A stretch of 64,000 nt of DNA from Leptobacterium flavescens (lineage in GTDB: Bacteria > Bacteroidota > Bacteroidia > Flavobacteriales > Flavobacteriaceae), in the NCBI RefSeq assembly GCF_010671605.1, contig NZ_JAABOO010000002.1, positions 372,001 to 436,000 on the forward strand. Direction: 5' to 3'. Numbering within the stretch: position 1 is the stretch's first letter; each line of letters begins with the position of its first letter. This document shows positions 15,990-24,793 of the stretch, in pieces. A program made the position numbers and the translations under genes. The notes beneath the pieces were generated by a model. That model had not been told where the DNA came from, ran no database searches, and saw nothing but the letters and a program-made list of their open reading frames with translations.

Positions 15990-18314
15990 ATGTATCAATC
16001 ACTAACTAACAGAAGAAGTTTTATAAAGAAAATGGCAATGCTTTCAGCTATGACTGCAGCTGCCAGTATGTTTCCGGGGATCCTTTTTGCTGAAGATCAG
16101 GAAAAGGCACTCCCTAAAGGAAAGAATTTAAGCTGGAAAAAAGCGCCTTGCCGTTTCTGCGGTGTGGGATGCGGAGTTCTTATCGGTACGGAGAACGGGA
16201 AGGCTATTGCGGTTAAAGGAGATCCTAAATCCCCTGTCAACAAAGGGCTTTGCTGTGTAAAAGGCTACCACTCGGTAATGGCAATGTACGGGAAAGACCG
16301 TCTTACCAAACCTTTGGTAAAAAAGAACGGGCGTTATGTAGAAACTTCCATGAAGGAGGCTCTCGACCTGGTAGCTTCCAAAATGAAAGAAACCATTAGC
16401 GAACACGGGAAAGATGCGGTTTCTATCTACGGATCCGGACAATGGACCATCCCGGATGGCTATGTGGCATCCAAATTATTTAAAGGATGTATCGGAACCA
16501 ATAATGTAGAAGCGAATGCACGTTTGTGTATGGCCAGCGCCGTAACCGGTTTCCTTACCTCTTTCGGTCTGGATGAACCTATGGGATGTTACGAAGATAT
16601 AGATCATGCGAATGTTTTTGTTCTCTGGGGTAACAATATGGCGGAGATGCACCCGGTGCTTTTCTCGCGCCTGCTGGATCAGCGGATGAAGAGAGGTGTC
16701 AAGATCATCGATTTTGCTACCCGGACCACCCGAACCAGTGCTGCTGCAGACAAATCCATTCTCTTCAGGCCGCAAACAGACCTGGCCGTTGCCAACGCTA
16801 TCTGTTATGAGATTGTAAAGAACGGATGGGTAAATACTTCATTCGTTGAAGATCACTGTAATTTTAATAAAGGGCTTACCAATATGGGATATGGCCTTGA
16901 AGATAAATACAAGTTTACCGATAAGCCTGAAAAGATCGATTTTAAGGCGTATAAAAAATTCCTGGAGGATTACAGTCCGGAAAAAGTAGAAAAGATCTCT
17001 GGTGTATCTGCCAAAGACATCAAATATATGGCGGCTCTTTACGGAGATCCGAATAAAAAGGTAATGTCGCTTTGGTGTATGGGGCCGAATCAGCATTCCA
17101 GAGGTACGTGGATGAATAACCTGATCTACAATATACATTTGTTAACAGGAAAGATCTCCACACCAGGGAACAGTCCTTTCTCTTTAACGGGACAACCCAG
17201 TGCCTGCGGAACTGTTCGTGAAGTAGGTACCCTGACCCATAAATTGCCTCATGGGGTGGTTATGAATAAGGAACACCGGGAGTTTGCTGCAAAGATCTGG
17301 GATGTACCTGCTGAGAATATTTCTCCAAAACCCACCTACCATACCGTAGAGATGTTCAGGGCTCTGGACAGAGGAGATATTCGCTTTATGTGGATACAGG
17401 TTACCAATCCTATGGTTACGATGCCTAAGCTCAAGCGATACAGGGATGCTACCAAAAAAGAGGGACGTTTTATTGTGGTCTCTGATATATACCCTACTCC
17501 TACTACGGATATTGCCGATGTGATCCTGCCCTCTGCTATGTGGGTAGAAAGAGAGGGAATGTACGGGAATTCGGAAAGACGGACCCAATACTTCGAGCAA
17601 ATGGTAGAGCCACCGGGAGAGGCATTGAGCGATACCTGGCAGATCGTGGAGGTTGCCAAACGCCTAGGTTATGAAAAACAATTCTATTATAATAAAGATA
17701 CCCATATAGAAGAGATCTATACGGAATACAGAAGGCATCACGAGGGGAAAAAGCACAATATGGCTCCCCTGGAAGTTCTCAAAAAAGAGCCCGGAATGCA
17801 ATGGCCTTATGTGGAAGGAAAGCCTACCAAATGGCGTTTCCACTCCAAATACGATCCTGCCTGTACCAAAGAGGGTTACGATTTTTACGGTAAACCCGAC
17901 GGAAAAGCGATCATCTGGCAAAGACCTTATGAACCTGCTGCCGAAGAACCGGATAAGGACTATCCATTCTGGCTTAATACGGGACGGGTTGTTGAACACT
18001 GGCATACAGGTTCCATGACACGAAGGATCCCCGTATTGCACAAGGCGATGCCACATGCGTATGTAGAACTGAATCCCGGAGATGCAAAACGCATGCAGGT
18101 ACGAACAGGAGATCCGGTAAAACTCACCACCCGAAGAGGAAGTATCACCTTACCTGCTTCGATAAATGAGAGAGGTGTTCCGACACCCGGACAGGTATTT
18201 GTTCCTTTCTTTGATGAGAATATGCTTATCAATGATATTACACTGGATTCTTTCTGTCCGATCTCCAAAGAGCCCGATTATAAGAAATGCGCCGTGAAGG
18301 TGGAAAAAGCATAA
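15990..18314 (+). CDS. napA: NapA, periplasmic nitrate reductase catalytic subunit
   Basis: A 774-residue Mo-bis-MGD oxidoreductase. A Tat signal is present at residues 8-14 (RRSFIKK) with a cleavage region near FPGILFAED. The [4Fe-4S] cluster uses C54-x2-C57-x3-C61 and a Cys in GLCCVKGY (88/89). The molybdenum-ligand cysteine is in ARLCMASAV (~180). The C-terminal molydopterin-dinucleotide-binding domain includes LNTGRVVEHWHTGSMTRR. It reduces nitrate to nitrite in the periplasm. Slightly shorter than E. coli NapA (~828). Followed after 4 bp by a c-type cytochrome. Confidence 0.92.
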   Translation: MYQSLTNRRSFIKKMAMLSAMTAAASMFPGILFAEDQEKALPKGKNLSWKKAPCRFCGVGCGVLIGTENGKAIAVKGDPKSPVNKGLCCVKGYHSVMAMYGKDRLTKPLVKKNGRYVETSMKEALDLVASKMKETISEHGKDAVSIYGSGQWTIPDGYVASKLFKGCIGTNNVEANARLCMASAVTGFLTSFGLDEPMGCYEDIDHANVFVLWGNNMAEMHPVLFSRLLDQRMKRGVKIIDFATRTTRTSAAADKSILFRPQTDLAVANAICYEIVKNGWVNTSFVEDHCNFNKGLTNMGYGLEDKYKFTDKPEKIDFKAYKKFLEDYSPEKVEKISGVSAKDIKYMAALYGDPNKKVMSLWCMGPNQHSRGTWMNNLIYNIHLLTGKISTPGNSPFSLTGQPSACGTVREVGTLTHKLPHGVVMNKEHREFAAKIWDVPAENISPKPTYHTVEMFRALDRGDIRFMWIQVTNPMVTMPKLKRYRDATKKEGRFIVVSDIYPTPTTDIADVILPSAMWVEREGMYGNSERRTQYFEQMVEPPGEALSDTWQIVEVAKRLGYEKQFYYNKDTHIEEIYTEYRRHHEGKKHNMAPLEVLKKEPGMQWPYVEGKPTKWRFHSKYDPACTKEGYDFYGKPDGKAIIWQRPYEPAAEEPDKDYPFWLNTGRVVEHWHTGSMTRRIPVLHKAMPHAYVELNPGDAKRMQVRTGDPVKLTTRRGSITLPASINERGVPTPGQVFVPFFDENMLINDITLDSFCPISKEPDYKKCAVKVEKA

Positions 18315-18318
18315 GCAT

Positions 18319-19005
18319 ATGAAAAGACTCACCATCATACTTTTGTTTTCCCTGCTCATGCTGGCCTTTATAATTATCTGGGGATACAGCTACAGAACAT
18401 CCAGGGAAGAAGCATATATTCCGATAGAGAAGAATGAAGTTGTCATTCCTTCGGAAGCCGGGGTCTTTGAACGATCTGAATTTGCGGCAGAATATGCCAA
18501 TATTCCGGTAGATGAAAATCACTTCAGGACCTTAGAGACCTATTATGACAACAGGGCCTATCACGGTGCCCCGCCGAGTATTCCGCATCCTGTGGAGAGT
18601 GAGATCAGTATGGGAGGAAAAGTATGTCTTAAATGCCATCAGAATGGAGGATTTGTAGAAAAATACAGTGCTTATGCTCCTGTAACCCCCCATCCGGATA
18701 TGATCAATTGCAGGCAGTGTCATGTAGCTGAGAATGCTTCCAATCTCTTTAAGGAAACCAACTGGGAGAAAAAGGATGCTCCGGCCGTAGGTGTAAATAA
18801 CGCTATGGAAGGAAGTCCGCCGGTAATTCCCCATCAGTTACAACTAAGGGAGAATTGTCTTTCCTGTCACGCAGGGCCCAGCGCCCCGGTAGAAATAAGG
18901 GTTACCCACCCCGAACGTATTAACTGCAGGCAATGTCATGTACTAAACGATAAAGAGATCCAGGATATAGGCCATTTTATAAGAAAGAACAATGAGCAAC
19001 AATAA
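18319..19005 (+). CDS. Tetraheme NapB-like cytochrome c (duplicated NapB module)
   Basis: A 228-residue protein with one N-terminal hydrophobic segment (IILLFSLLMLAFIIIWGYSY), an anchor or signal. Four CxxCH heme sites lie at 103-107, 131-135, 180-184 and 203-207. The arrangement is two copies of a NapB-like diheme unit: GAPPSIPHP...CLKCH...TPHPDMINCRQCHV and GSPPVIPHQ...CLSCH...VTHPERINCRQCHV. Ordinary NapB has one such unit and two hemes. It should pass electrons to NapA. The gene overlaps the next one by 14 bp. Confidence 0.85.
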   Translation: MKRLTIILLFSLLMLAFIIIWGYSYRTSREEAYIPIEKNEVVIPSEAGVFERSEFAAEYANIPVDENHFRTLETYYDNRAYHGAPPSIPHPVESEISMGGKVCLKCHQNGGFVEKYSAYAPVTPHPDMINCRQCHVAENASNLFKETNWEKKDAPAVGVNNAMEGSPPVIPHQLQLRENCLSCHAGPSAPVEIRVTHPERINCRQCHVLNDKEIQDIGHFIRKNNEQQ

Positions 19006-19630
19006 CATCTATATTTCCAAGAGTAGCTTCTGGCTGATTTCGGTTATTCTTATCATCAGCTTTTCGTGTAAGCATGAAAAGGATGAATATCATACGATAA
19101 CCGATAAGATCGAAGCGGAGAGCAAAAAATACCATCATGATAGTATTATGGGCCTTGAAAACCACCTGGAAGGTCTTAAAATGATAGAGATAAGTGAAGG
19201 CGGGCATACTTTCCTGATCCCTGAGCGCAAAAGTGCTATTACTTCTTATTCCTGTCTTGAGTGCCATTCCACTTCATTAAAGGAATTAAAATCCGAAGGA
19301 ACAAAGAAGGCACATTGGGATATACAGCTGGCTCACGCCAATGAAAATACGATGAATTGTGCTACCTGTCATAACGGGAACGATATGAATCAGCTGCAGA
19401 GCCTTACAGGTAATCAGATCGATTTTAACAACAGTTATCTGTTGTGCAGTCAGTGTCACTCCAAACAGTTTGAAGACTGGAAAGGCGGAGCTCACGGGAA
19501 ACGCATTAACAGCTGGACGCCTCCCCGGGCCTCTATGAGTTGTGTGAATTGCCACAATCCGCATCAACCACATTTCGAAAGCAGATGGCCGTCACGCTAT
19601 AACACGGAAAAGGTAAAAGAACGTCAGTAA
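18992..19630 (+). CDS. Tetraheme c-type cytochrome lipoprotein
   Basis: A 212-residue protein with a lipoprotein signal (VILIISFSC at residues 18-26). Four heme motifs: CLECH (88-92), CATCH (123-127), CSQCH (152-156) and CVNCH (184-188), the last followed by NPHQPHF, which offers extra His ligands. It resembles cytochrome c3/doubled-CxxCH proteins rather than NapC/NirT (no long transmembrane helix beyond the signal). Probably relays electrons between the Fe-S/NrfD module and the NapB-like cytochrome at the membrane surface; this is inferred from gene order. Confidence 0.82.
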   Translation: MSNNNIYISKSSFWLISVILIISFSCKHEKDEYHTITDKIEAESKKYHHDSIMGLENHLEGLKMIEISEGGHTFLIPERKSAITSYSCLECHSTSLKELKSEGTKKAHWDIQLAHANENTMNCATCHNGNDMNQLQSLTGNQIDFNNSYLLCSQCHSKQFEDWKGGAHGKRINSWTPPRASMSCVNCHNPHQPHFESRWPSRYNTEKVKERQ

Positions 19631-19651
19631 TATTCTTAAAATATTATCAGT

Positions 19652-20716
19652 ATGAGCAAAGAAAATAAAAAATGGTTCTCTCTAAATCTCGGTTCCGGGA
19701 AAAGCAGCCAGAAATGCGGCTGCGGAAACGAGAAAGGGAGTTGTTCCTCAGAAAATAAACCGCAAGAGCATAAAGACGGATTCCAACAGGTATTTGACGT
19801 TCAGATGAGCAGGAGGACCGCTTTTAAAAAGCTCACTGCCAGCCTGATGATTGGTGCCGGAGCTGTAAGTACCTCCTGTAGTATGTTCAGTGGCGATGAA
19901 TCTAAGGAAAAAGCGCAGATAGACTGGGAAGAACAGTTTAAAGGAAACTACAAGTTAATGAGTGATGAGGAGAAAGAGGCAACGGTAAACCGTCTGGTGC
20001 GCTCTTACGAATTGCGCACGGGTAAAACCATCAGCATGTCCTCCACCAATGCCAATGAGAATGTATTGTTCGGTTATGCCTTTAATATTTCCAAATGTCA
20101 GGGTTATATGGATTGCGTAAACGCCTGTGTAGAGGAAAATAATCAGGACCGAAGTACACAGATGCAATATATCCGTATTCACGAAATGGAAGACGGGAAA
20201 GGCTTTAATTTTAATGAAGCCGATGATAATTATTATCACGAAGTTCCTGCCGCAGGACATTTTTATATGGGAACCCAGTGTTTTCACTGCGATAACCCTC
20301 CCTGTGTGGATGTGTGCCCCGTTCAGGCTACCTGGAGAGAAGAGGACGGCCTGGTGGTTATAGATTATGACTGGTGTGTCGGCTGCCGCTATTGTATGGC
20401 TGCGTGTCCTTACGACGGACGTCGTTTTAACTGGAAGACTCCGGAGGTTCCTGAAGAAGAGATCAATAAAAACCAGCATTACCTGGGGAACCGCCTGCGC
20501 AAAAAAGGAGTTATGGAGAAATGTACTTTTTGCGTTCAACGTTCCAGAGCAGGAAAAAACCCTGCTTGTGTTGAGGCCTGCCCTACCGGAGCAAGGATAT
20601 TCGGTAATCTCCTGGACCCCGAAAGTGAGATCAGATGGGTCCTTGAAAACAAAAAAGTATTCAGACTAAAAGAAGACCTCGGTACCGAACCCAAGTTCTG
20701 GTATTTTATGGATTAG
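19652..20716 (+). CDS. NrfC/PsrB-like [4Fe-4S] electron-transfer subunit, Tat-exported
   Basis: A 354-residue ferredoxin-like protein. An unusual Cys-rich N-terminal tail (CGCG near 22-25, C31) precedes a Tat motif (SRRTAFKKL, 53-61) and hydrophobic stretch. Four cysteine groups follow: C149/C155/C159, C210-x2-C213-x4-C218-x3-C222, C242-x2-C245-x2-C248-x3-C252, and C291-x2-C294-x11-C306-x3-C310. This is the pattern of DmsB/NrfC/PsrB subunits carrying up to four cubane clusters. It pairs with the NrfD-type protein encoded 24 bp downstream to form a quinol-oxidising module. Confidence 0.88.
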   Translation: MSKENKKWFSLNLGSGKSSQKCGCGNEKGSCSSENKPQEHKDGFQQVFDVQMSRRTAFKKLTASLMIGAGAVSTSCSMFSGDESKEKAQIDWEEQFKGNYKLMSDEEKEATVNRLVRSYELRTGKTISMSSTNANENVLFGYAFNISKCQGYMDCVNACVEENNQDRSTQMQYIRIHEMEDGKGFNFNEADDNYYHEVPAAGHFYMGTQCFHCDNPPCVDVCPVQATWREEDGLVVIDYDWCVGCRYCMAACPYDGRRFNWKTPEVPEEEINKNQHYLGNRLRKKGVMEKCTFCVQRSRAGKNPACVEACPTGARIFGNLLDPESEIRWVLENKKVFRLKEDLGTEPKFWYFMD

Positions 20717-20740
20717 TCACGCAACGAGAAAACTACACCT

Positions 20741-21964
20741 ATGGCATTTTTTAAAGTTTTTGGAAGTTTAGTAAAAGACAGCTTAAGAGTTACGACCCAC
20801 GGGTCCAGACACTATCATATTTGGATGGCCTTTCTCACCTTTATTATGTTGGTGGGGATGTATTGTTATTCCATACAGATCGAACATGGCCTTAGTGTTA
20901 CCGGAATGACAGACAGAGTCAGCTGGGGGCTTTATATCTCGAATTTCACCTTTCTGGTGGGAGTAGCCGCCGCCGCGGTCATGCTGGTGCTTCCGACCTA
21001 TGTTTTGAAGGACGTCGATTTTAAACAGGCTGTGCTTATCGGGGAAGGTCTTGCTGTTGCCGCTTTATTGATGTGCCTCGCTTTTGTAGTGGCAGATATG
21101 GGAGGTCCTGCCGTTCTCTGGCATATGATCCCCGGTATAGGAGTATTTAATTTCCCTAATTCCATGCTTACCTGGGATGTAATTGCCCTTAACGGATACC
21201 TGTTCATTAATATTACCATCCCTCTTTATATCCTGGTGATGCATTATCAGGGAAAGACACCTAATCCCAAGATCTATATTCCGGGAGTATTTATATCGGT
21301 GTTCTGGGCAGTGGGAATTCACCTGGTAACCGCATTTCTTTATCAGGGATTACAGGCGCGTCCTTTCTGGAACAATGCGCTTTTGGGTCCGCGTTTCCTC
21401 GCATCCGCTTTTGCAGCAGGTCCGGCGCTCATTATACTTGTTCTGGCTATTATCCGCAACTTTACCAAGTTCGTTATAGAAGACAAGACCATTAAAAAAA
21501 TAGGAATGGTAGTGGCTGTTGCGGCGCAGATCAACCTGATCATGCTTGCTTCGGAATTGTTCAAGGAATTCTATGCTCCTACCCATCACAGTGAAAGTGC
21601 CTATTATCTTTTCTTCGGTCTGGAAGGAAAGACCGCTCTGTTACCATGGATATGGACCGCTATTCCGTTAAATATCCTGGCTACCGTACTCCTCACCTTT
21701 CACAAGCTGAGAAACAACCTGAATATCCTTTATTTTTCATGCTTAATATTGTTTATCGCCATCTGGATAGAAAAAGGCTTTGGTCTTATCGTACCTGGCT
21801 TTATTCCCGGCCCCTGGGGTAAGATTGCCGAATACACCCCTACCGGGATCGAGATCGGGGTTACGCTGGGCATCTGGGCAATGGGAGCTTTTATCTTTAC
21901 TATCCTTGCCAAGACTTCAATCAAAATAGAATCGGGGGAATTACGATTTAGAGGGAAGAAGTGA
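20741..21964 (+). CDS. NrfD/PsrC-type quinol-oxidising membrane subunit
   Basis: A 407-residue polytopic protein with about 8-10 transmembrane segments. The first helix region (HIWMAFLTFIMLVGMYCYSI) and the SWGLYISNFTFLVGVAAAAV segment are typical of NrfD/PsrC. Together with the upstream Fe-S protein it would oxidise menaquinol. It replaces NapC and NapGH, which are absent from this operon. The last gene of the nap unit; the next 566 bp hold no gene. Confidence 0.88.
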   Translation: MAFFKVFGSLVKDSLRVTTHGSRHYHIWMAFLTFIMLVGMYCYSIQIEHGLSVTGMTDRVSWGLYISNFTFLVGVAAAAVMLVLPTYVLKDVDFKQAVLIGEGLAVAALLMCLAFVVADMGGPAVLWHMIPGIGVFNFPNSMLTWDVIALNGYLFINITIPLYILVMHYQGKTPNPKIYIPGVFISVFWAVGIHLVTAFLYQGLQARPFWNNALLGPRFLASAFAAGPALIILVLAIIRNFTKFVIEDKTIKKIGMVVAVAAQINLIMLASELFKEFYAPTHHSESAYYLFFGLEGKTALLPWIWTAIPLNILATVLLTFHKLRNNLNILYFSCLILFIAIWIEKGFGLIVPGFIPGPWGKIAEYTPTGIEIGVTLGIWAMGAFIFTILAKTSIKIESGELRFRGKK

Positions 21965-22085
21965 ATTGGTTTTTAGTTGTTTGTTGTCACACCTTCACTA
22001 AAGTTTCGGTGCACGTTGGTGGTTGTTGGTTTTTAGTTGTTAGCATTTAGATATTGGCAATTGAAATCTGATCATTGGTGCTTTG

Positions 22086-22110
22086 TCACCTCGAGCGCAG
22101 TCGAGAGATG
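22086..22110. repeat. Short palindromic REP-like unit
   Basis: CTCGA-gcgcag-TCGAG core inside TCACCTCGAGCGCAGTCGAG; the sequence is like REP elements scattered in flavobacteria. Confidence 0.45.
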
Positions 22111-22157
22111 GAATTTGGAGCTTGGGATTTGGTTGTTAGTTGATGGTTGATAGTATT

Positions 22158-22173
22158 GTCCCCTTGAGGGGAC
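22158..22173. repeat. Short hairpin GTCCCCTTGAGGGGAC
   Basis: Perfect 6-bp stem GTCCCC / GGGGAC with a TTGA loop, followed by CTTAGGGGTG. Probably another dispersed repeat rather than a terminator because no U run follows. Confidence 0.45.
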
Positions 22174-22350
22174 CTTAGGGGTGTAGAGTAGTTAGTACTG
22201 AGTACAAAGTATTGAGTATTGAGATTGATTGTTCGATTTGAAAATTTGGAAATTGAGTATTCAAAACTTAACATTCAACATTTCTCAGATCTAATATCTC
22301 ACTTCTCAGATCTGGTATTTGGTAATTGATCATTGGTTATTGAAAAGAAT

Positions 22351-22456
22351 GTCAGTTCGAGTTTTTTCCGCAGGAAAAAGTATCGAGAACTGTTAAATAC
22401 CAATAAACACAAAATTTGATTCTCGATACAATCCCTCTGGGATCACTCGAATTGAC
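22351..22456. repeat. REPIN-like inverted pair of REP elements
   Basis: Unit 1 (22351-22391) begins GTCAGTTCGAG, contains an internal hairpin (TTTTTCC gca GGAAAAA) and ends GTATCGAGAACT. Unit 2 (22420-22456) is the reverse-oriented relative: TTCTCGATAC, hairpin ATCCC tct GGGAT, ACTCGAATTGACA. Two REP sequences in inverted orientation separated by ~28 bp is the layout of a REPIN, which would be mobilised in trans by a RAYT transposase elsewhere in the genome. Confidence 0.6.
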
Positions 22457-22530
22457 AAATTTTGTTTCACTCATTTGGAATTTGGTTATTGGTTGATCGA
22501 TTTAAAGATCAAACATCTAAAACCCAACAT

Positions 22531-22788
22531 TCAACCTTTAACAGGCGAACAATTCATCAGAAAATCTATAACCTTTTCCTTTGGCATTTCACAGGGTTTG
22601 AGGAGGTGATCCTTGGATGTGATATAAAAATTAAGGCTGATAAAATCGTTCCCGGCAAGTTCTTCAGCATAGATCTTATAACTGCTTCCCCCGTTGAAAA
22701 CCGTTTTATTCAGCCCGTATTTTTTATTTCTGTAAAACACTTCGCTATAACCTTCGCGAAGTTCTTCTATCTTATCCAGTAAAGACAT
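22531..22788 (-). CDS. Small conserved protein downstream of msrA
   Basis: An 85-residue protein (MSLLDKIEELREGYSEVFY ... YKIYAEELAGNDFISLNFYI ... HLLKPCEMPKEKVIDFLMN). It lacks a signal peptide or any methionine sulfoxide reductase motif. Similar short proteins accompany msrA in other flavobacteria (from memory; needs a search). The gene lies 5 bp after msrA on the same strand, so it is co-transcribed. Function unknown. Confidence 0.7.
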   Translation of the reverse strand: MSLLDKIEELREGYSEVFYRNKKYGLNKTVFNGGSSYKIYAEELAGNDFISLNFYITSKDHLLKPCEMPKEKVIDFLMNCSPVKG

Positions 22789-22793
22789 TGCAA

Positions 22794-23345
22794 TCAGCTA
22801 ACGGTAACCTTGAGTTTATCTCTGTGCATTTGTCTGAGCTTATTCAGCTTAGGTGTAATGACAGCAGAGCAATAGCCCTGGCTCTGGTTATTCCTGTAGT
22901 AGTCCTGGTGATAATCTTCAGCTTCATAGAAAATATCCAGCGGACTCAACTCAGTTACTATCGGATCCTGATAATAGGAAGCCAGTTCTTTTAAAACTTC
23001 TTCAGCGACCTCCTTCTGCTTCTCATCGTGATAGTAAATAACAGATCTGTATTGGGTTCCTCTGTCCGCTCCCTGCCTGTTAAGAGTGGTTGGGTCGTGA
23101 CTGGTCATAAAAACAGTAAGGATATCCTTAAAAGAGATGGTATCAGCATCAAAAGTCAACTGAATAACTTCAGCATGTCCGGTCAAACCTGAACAAACCT
23201 CCCTGTAAGTAGGTTTCCCGGGAGCATTTCCTCCGCTATATCCCGATACTATAGTTTCTACTCCCTTGATTTCCTGAAATACCGCTTCTACGCACCAGAA
23301 GCATCCACCACCCAGAGTGGCGGTCTCTATATTTTTGTTATTCAT
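22794..23345 (-). CDS. msrA: Peptide-methionine (S)-S-oxide reductase MsrA
   Basis: A 183-residue MsrA. The catalytic motif GGCFWC is at residues 13-18, followed by the usual GYSGG, HAEVIQLTFD and DRGTQYRSVIYY blocks and a C-terminal HQDYYRNNQSQGYC. It reduces the S-epimer of oxidised methionine in free or protein form. No signal peptide, so cytoplasmic. Its start overlaps the end of msrB by 8 bp, making an msrB-msrA operon. Confidence 0.95.
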   Translation of the reverse strand: MNNKNIETATLGGGCFWCVEAVFQEIKGVETIVSGYSGGNAPGKPTYREVCSGLTGHAEVIQLTFDADTISFKDILTVFMTSHDPTTLNRQGADRGTQYRSVIYYHDEKQKEVAEEVLKELASYYQDPIVTELSPLDIFYEAEDYHQDYYRNNQSQGYCSAVITPKLNKLRQMHRDKLKVTVS

Positions 23346-23787
23346 TGTTTATAATTTTAATCGATTCGGAATTCACACAAAAACGTAGTCCACTGGGTTC
23401 CGGGCCATCCGGAAAAACATGTCCGAGATGGGCATCACATACATTACACATGATCTCTACCCTGATCATCCCATATGAAGTGTCCTTTTCATACTTAATA
23501 ACATTGGGCTTTATGGGTTGGGTGAAACTGGGCCATCCGGAACTGGATTCATATTTTATACTGGAATCGAACAGCTCGGTATCACAACAGATACAGCTGT
23601 ATTTTCCAGCATCATAAATACTGCATAATTCTCCGGAAAAAGGTTTTTCGGTTCCCTTAAGTCTGGTAATCCTGAATTGTTCTGGGCTTAACTGAGCCCT
23701 CCATTCTTCTTCTGTTTTGGCGACGCGTTTATCCGGGCTTGGATTTCCGCTAACCGCATAGTGCATGACATCTTTCCACTTTATCAT
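23338..23787 (-). CDS. msrB: Peptide-methionine (R)-S-oxide reductase MsrB
   Basis: A 149-residue MsrB. Zinc-binding cysteine pairs are visible in YSCICCDTELF and MCNVCDAHLGHVF, the substrate loop in SSSGWPSFTQP, and the catalytic Cys in GLRFCVNSESI. It reduces the R-epimer of methionine sulfoxide. First gene of the msrBA unit and translationally coupled to msrA by an 8-bp overlap. Cytoplasmic, as no signal peptide is present. Confidence 0.95.
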   Translation of the reverse strand: MIKWKDVMHYAVSGNPSPDKRVAKTEEEWRAQLSPEQFRITRLKGTEKPFSGELCSIYDAGKYSCICCDTELFDSSIKYESSSGWPSFTQPIKPNVIKYEKDTSYGMIRVEIMCNVCDAHLGHVFPDGPEPSGLRFCVNSESIKIINNE

Positions 23788-24007
23788 ACTTTCTCCTTTC
23801 GTTAATTAAAGTTTAGAATATAGGTCTTGAGTATATAAATAGTCGGAAGGAAATGAAGAAAATTTCTAAAATATACCGATCATTATTTCCTTATTTCACT
23901 ACAATTTCACCCAGGCATTCCACTTTAAAGATACTGAAGAAATTAAAATCTATATAGCCTATGGATATAAAATGCTAATAAAAAACCACTTAACCTAAAA
24001 AACGGGA

Positions 24008-24793
24008 TCAAATGGCTTTGAGCAGCCCTCCGTCTATAGGGATATTACTACCTGTGATATAGGATGCGTATTCGGATGCCAGAAATGCTACCAGATAACC
24101 GTATTCCTCAGGCTTTCCAAAGCGTTGCATAGGAACCTGCATTTGCATCTGCTTTTTGAGCTGATCCAGGTCCACTCCTTTTTCTCCGGCTACTTTCCTG
24201 TTTATTTCATCCAGTCTTTCGGTATCAAAGTACCCGGTAAGAATGTTATTTACCGTGATATTATCTTTAGCGAGTTCTTTGGAAAGTGTTTTGGCCCAGC
24301 TTACCAATGCAGTTCTTATTGTATTTGATAAAACCAGGTTTTGTAAAGGCTCGGTCACGCTTACCGAAGTAACATTAATGATCCTTCCGAATTGCTGCTT
24401 TTGCATATGCTCAATGGCAAGCATCGTCGTATACTGAACGGTCTGAAAGAGAAGATCGAATGCTGACTGATAATCGGAAGCCTGTTTGTCAAAGACAGTT
24501 CCGGCACTGGGTCCGTTGGTATTATTTACCAGGATATCTACTGCATTCTCCTTAAAGAAGGCAGATATTATTTTTTTAAAAGCTTCGAGATCTGAAAAAT
24601 CCGCCACCAGATACCGGTGCTTCTGACCCTGGCTGGTATCCAGTTCGGAAATTACTTTTCTGAGTTTGTCCTCATTTCTTGCCATCAGGCATACCGATGC
24701 TCCTGCTTTTGCCAATTGTACAGCAATAGCTTTTCCCAGTCCCCTGCTGCTTCCTCCTACAAGGGCTTTCTTGTCTTTAAACGAGATCTCCAT
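24008..24793 (-). CDS. SDR-family oxidoreductase
   Basis: A 261-residue classical short-chain dehydrogenase. The cofactor loop is GGSSRGLGKAIA (TGxxxGxG variant beginning with G), NNTN replaces the usual NNAG, and the C-terminal half ends with YASYITGSNIPIDGGLLKAI. At the usual YxxxK active-site position I read a SNTIRTALVSWAKTL segment: the conserved Tyr is replaced (N/T), as in some 3-oxoacyl-reductase-like paralogues. Catalysis may therefore be atypical. Coupled to the upstream cupin gene by a 1-bp overlap. Confidence 0.82.
   Translation of the reverse strand: MEISFKDKKALVGGSSRGLGKAIAVQLAKAGASVCLMARNEDKLRKVISELDTSQGQKHRYLVADFSDLEAFKKIISAFFKENAVDILVNNTNGPSAGTVFDKQASDYQSAFDLLFQTVQYTTMLAIEHMQKQQFGRIINVTSVSVTEPLQNLVLSNTIRTALVSWAKTLSKELAKDNITVNNILTGYFDTERLDEINRKVAGEKGVDLDQLKKQMQMQVPMQRFGKPEEYGYLVAFLASEYASYITGSNIPIDGGLLKAI

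Larger units (their letters stand above)
21965..22530. repeat. Gene-free, repeat-rich spacer
   Basis: A 566-bp stretch of low-complexity GT/AT-rich DNA with imperfect short repeats (variants of TTGGTTTTTAGTTGT and of AGTATTGAGTA) and several palindromic REP-like units listed separately. I see no credible coding frame. Such spacers are common in flavobacterial genomes and usually reflect decayed repeats. Confidence 0.7.

Noticed and set aside
21965-22530. CRISPR array or tRNA in the repeat-rich spacer
   Set aside because: Repeats differ in length and spacing, no regular spacers, no cas genes, and no cloverleaf could be drawn.
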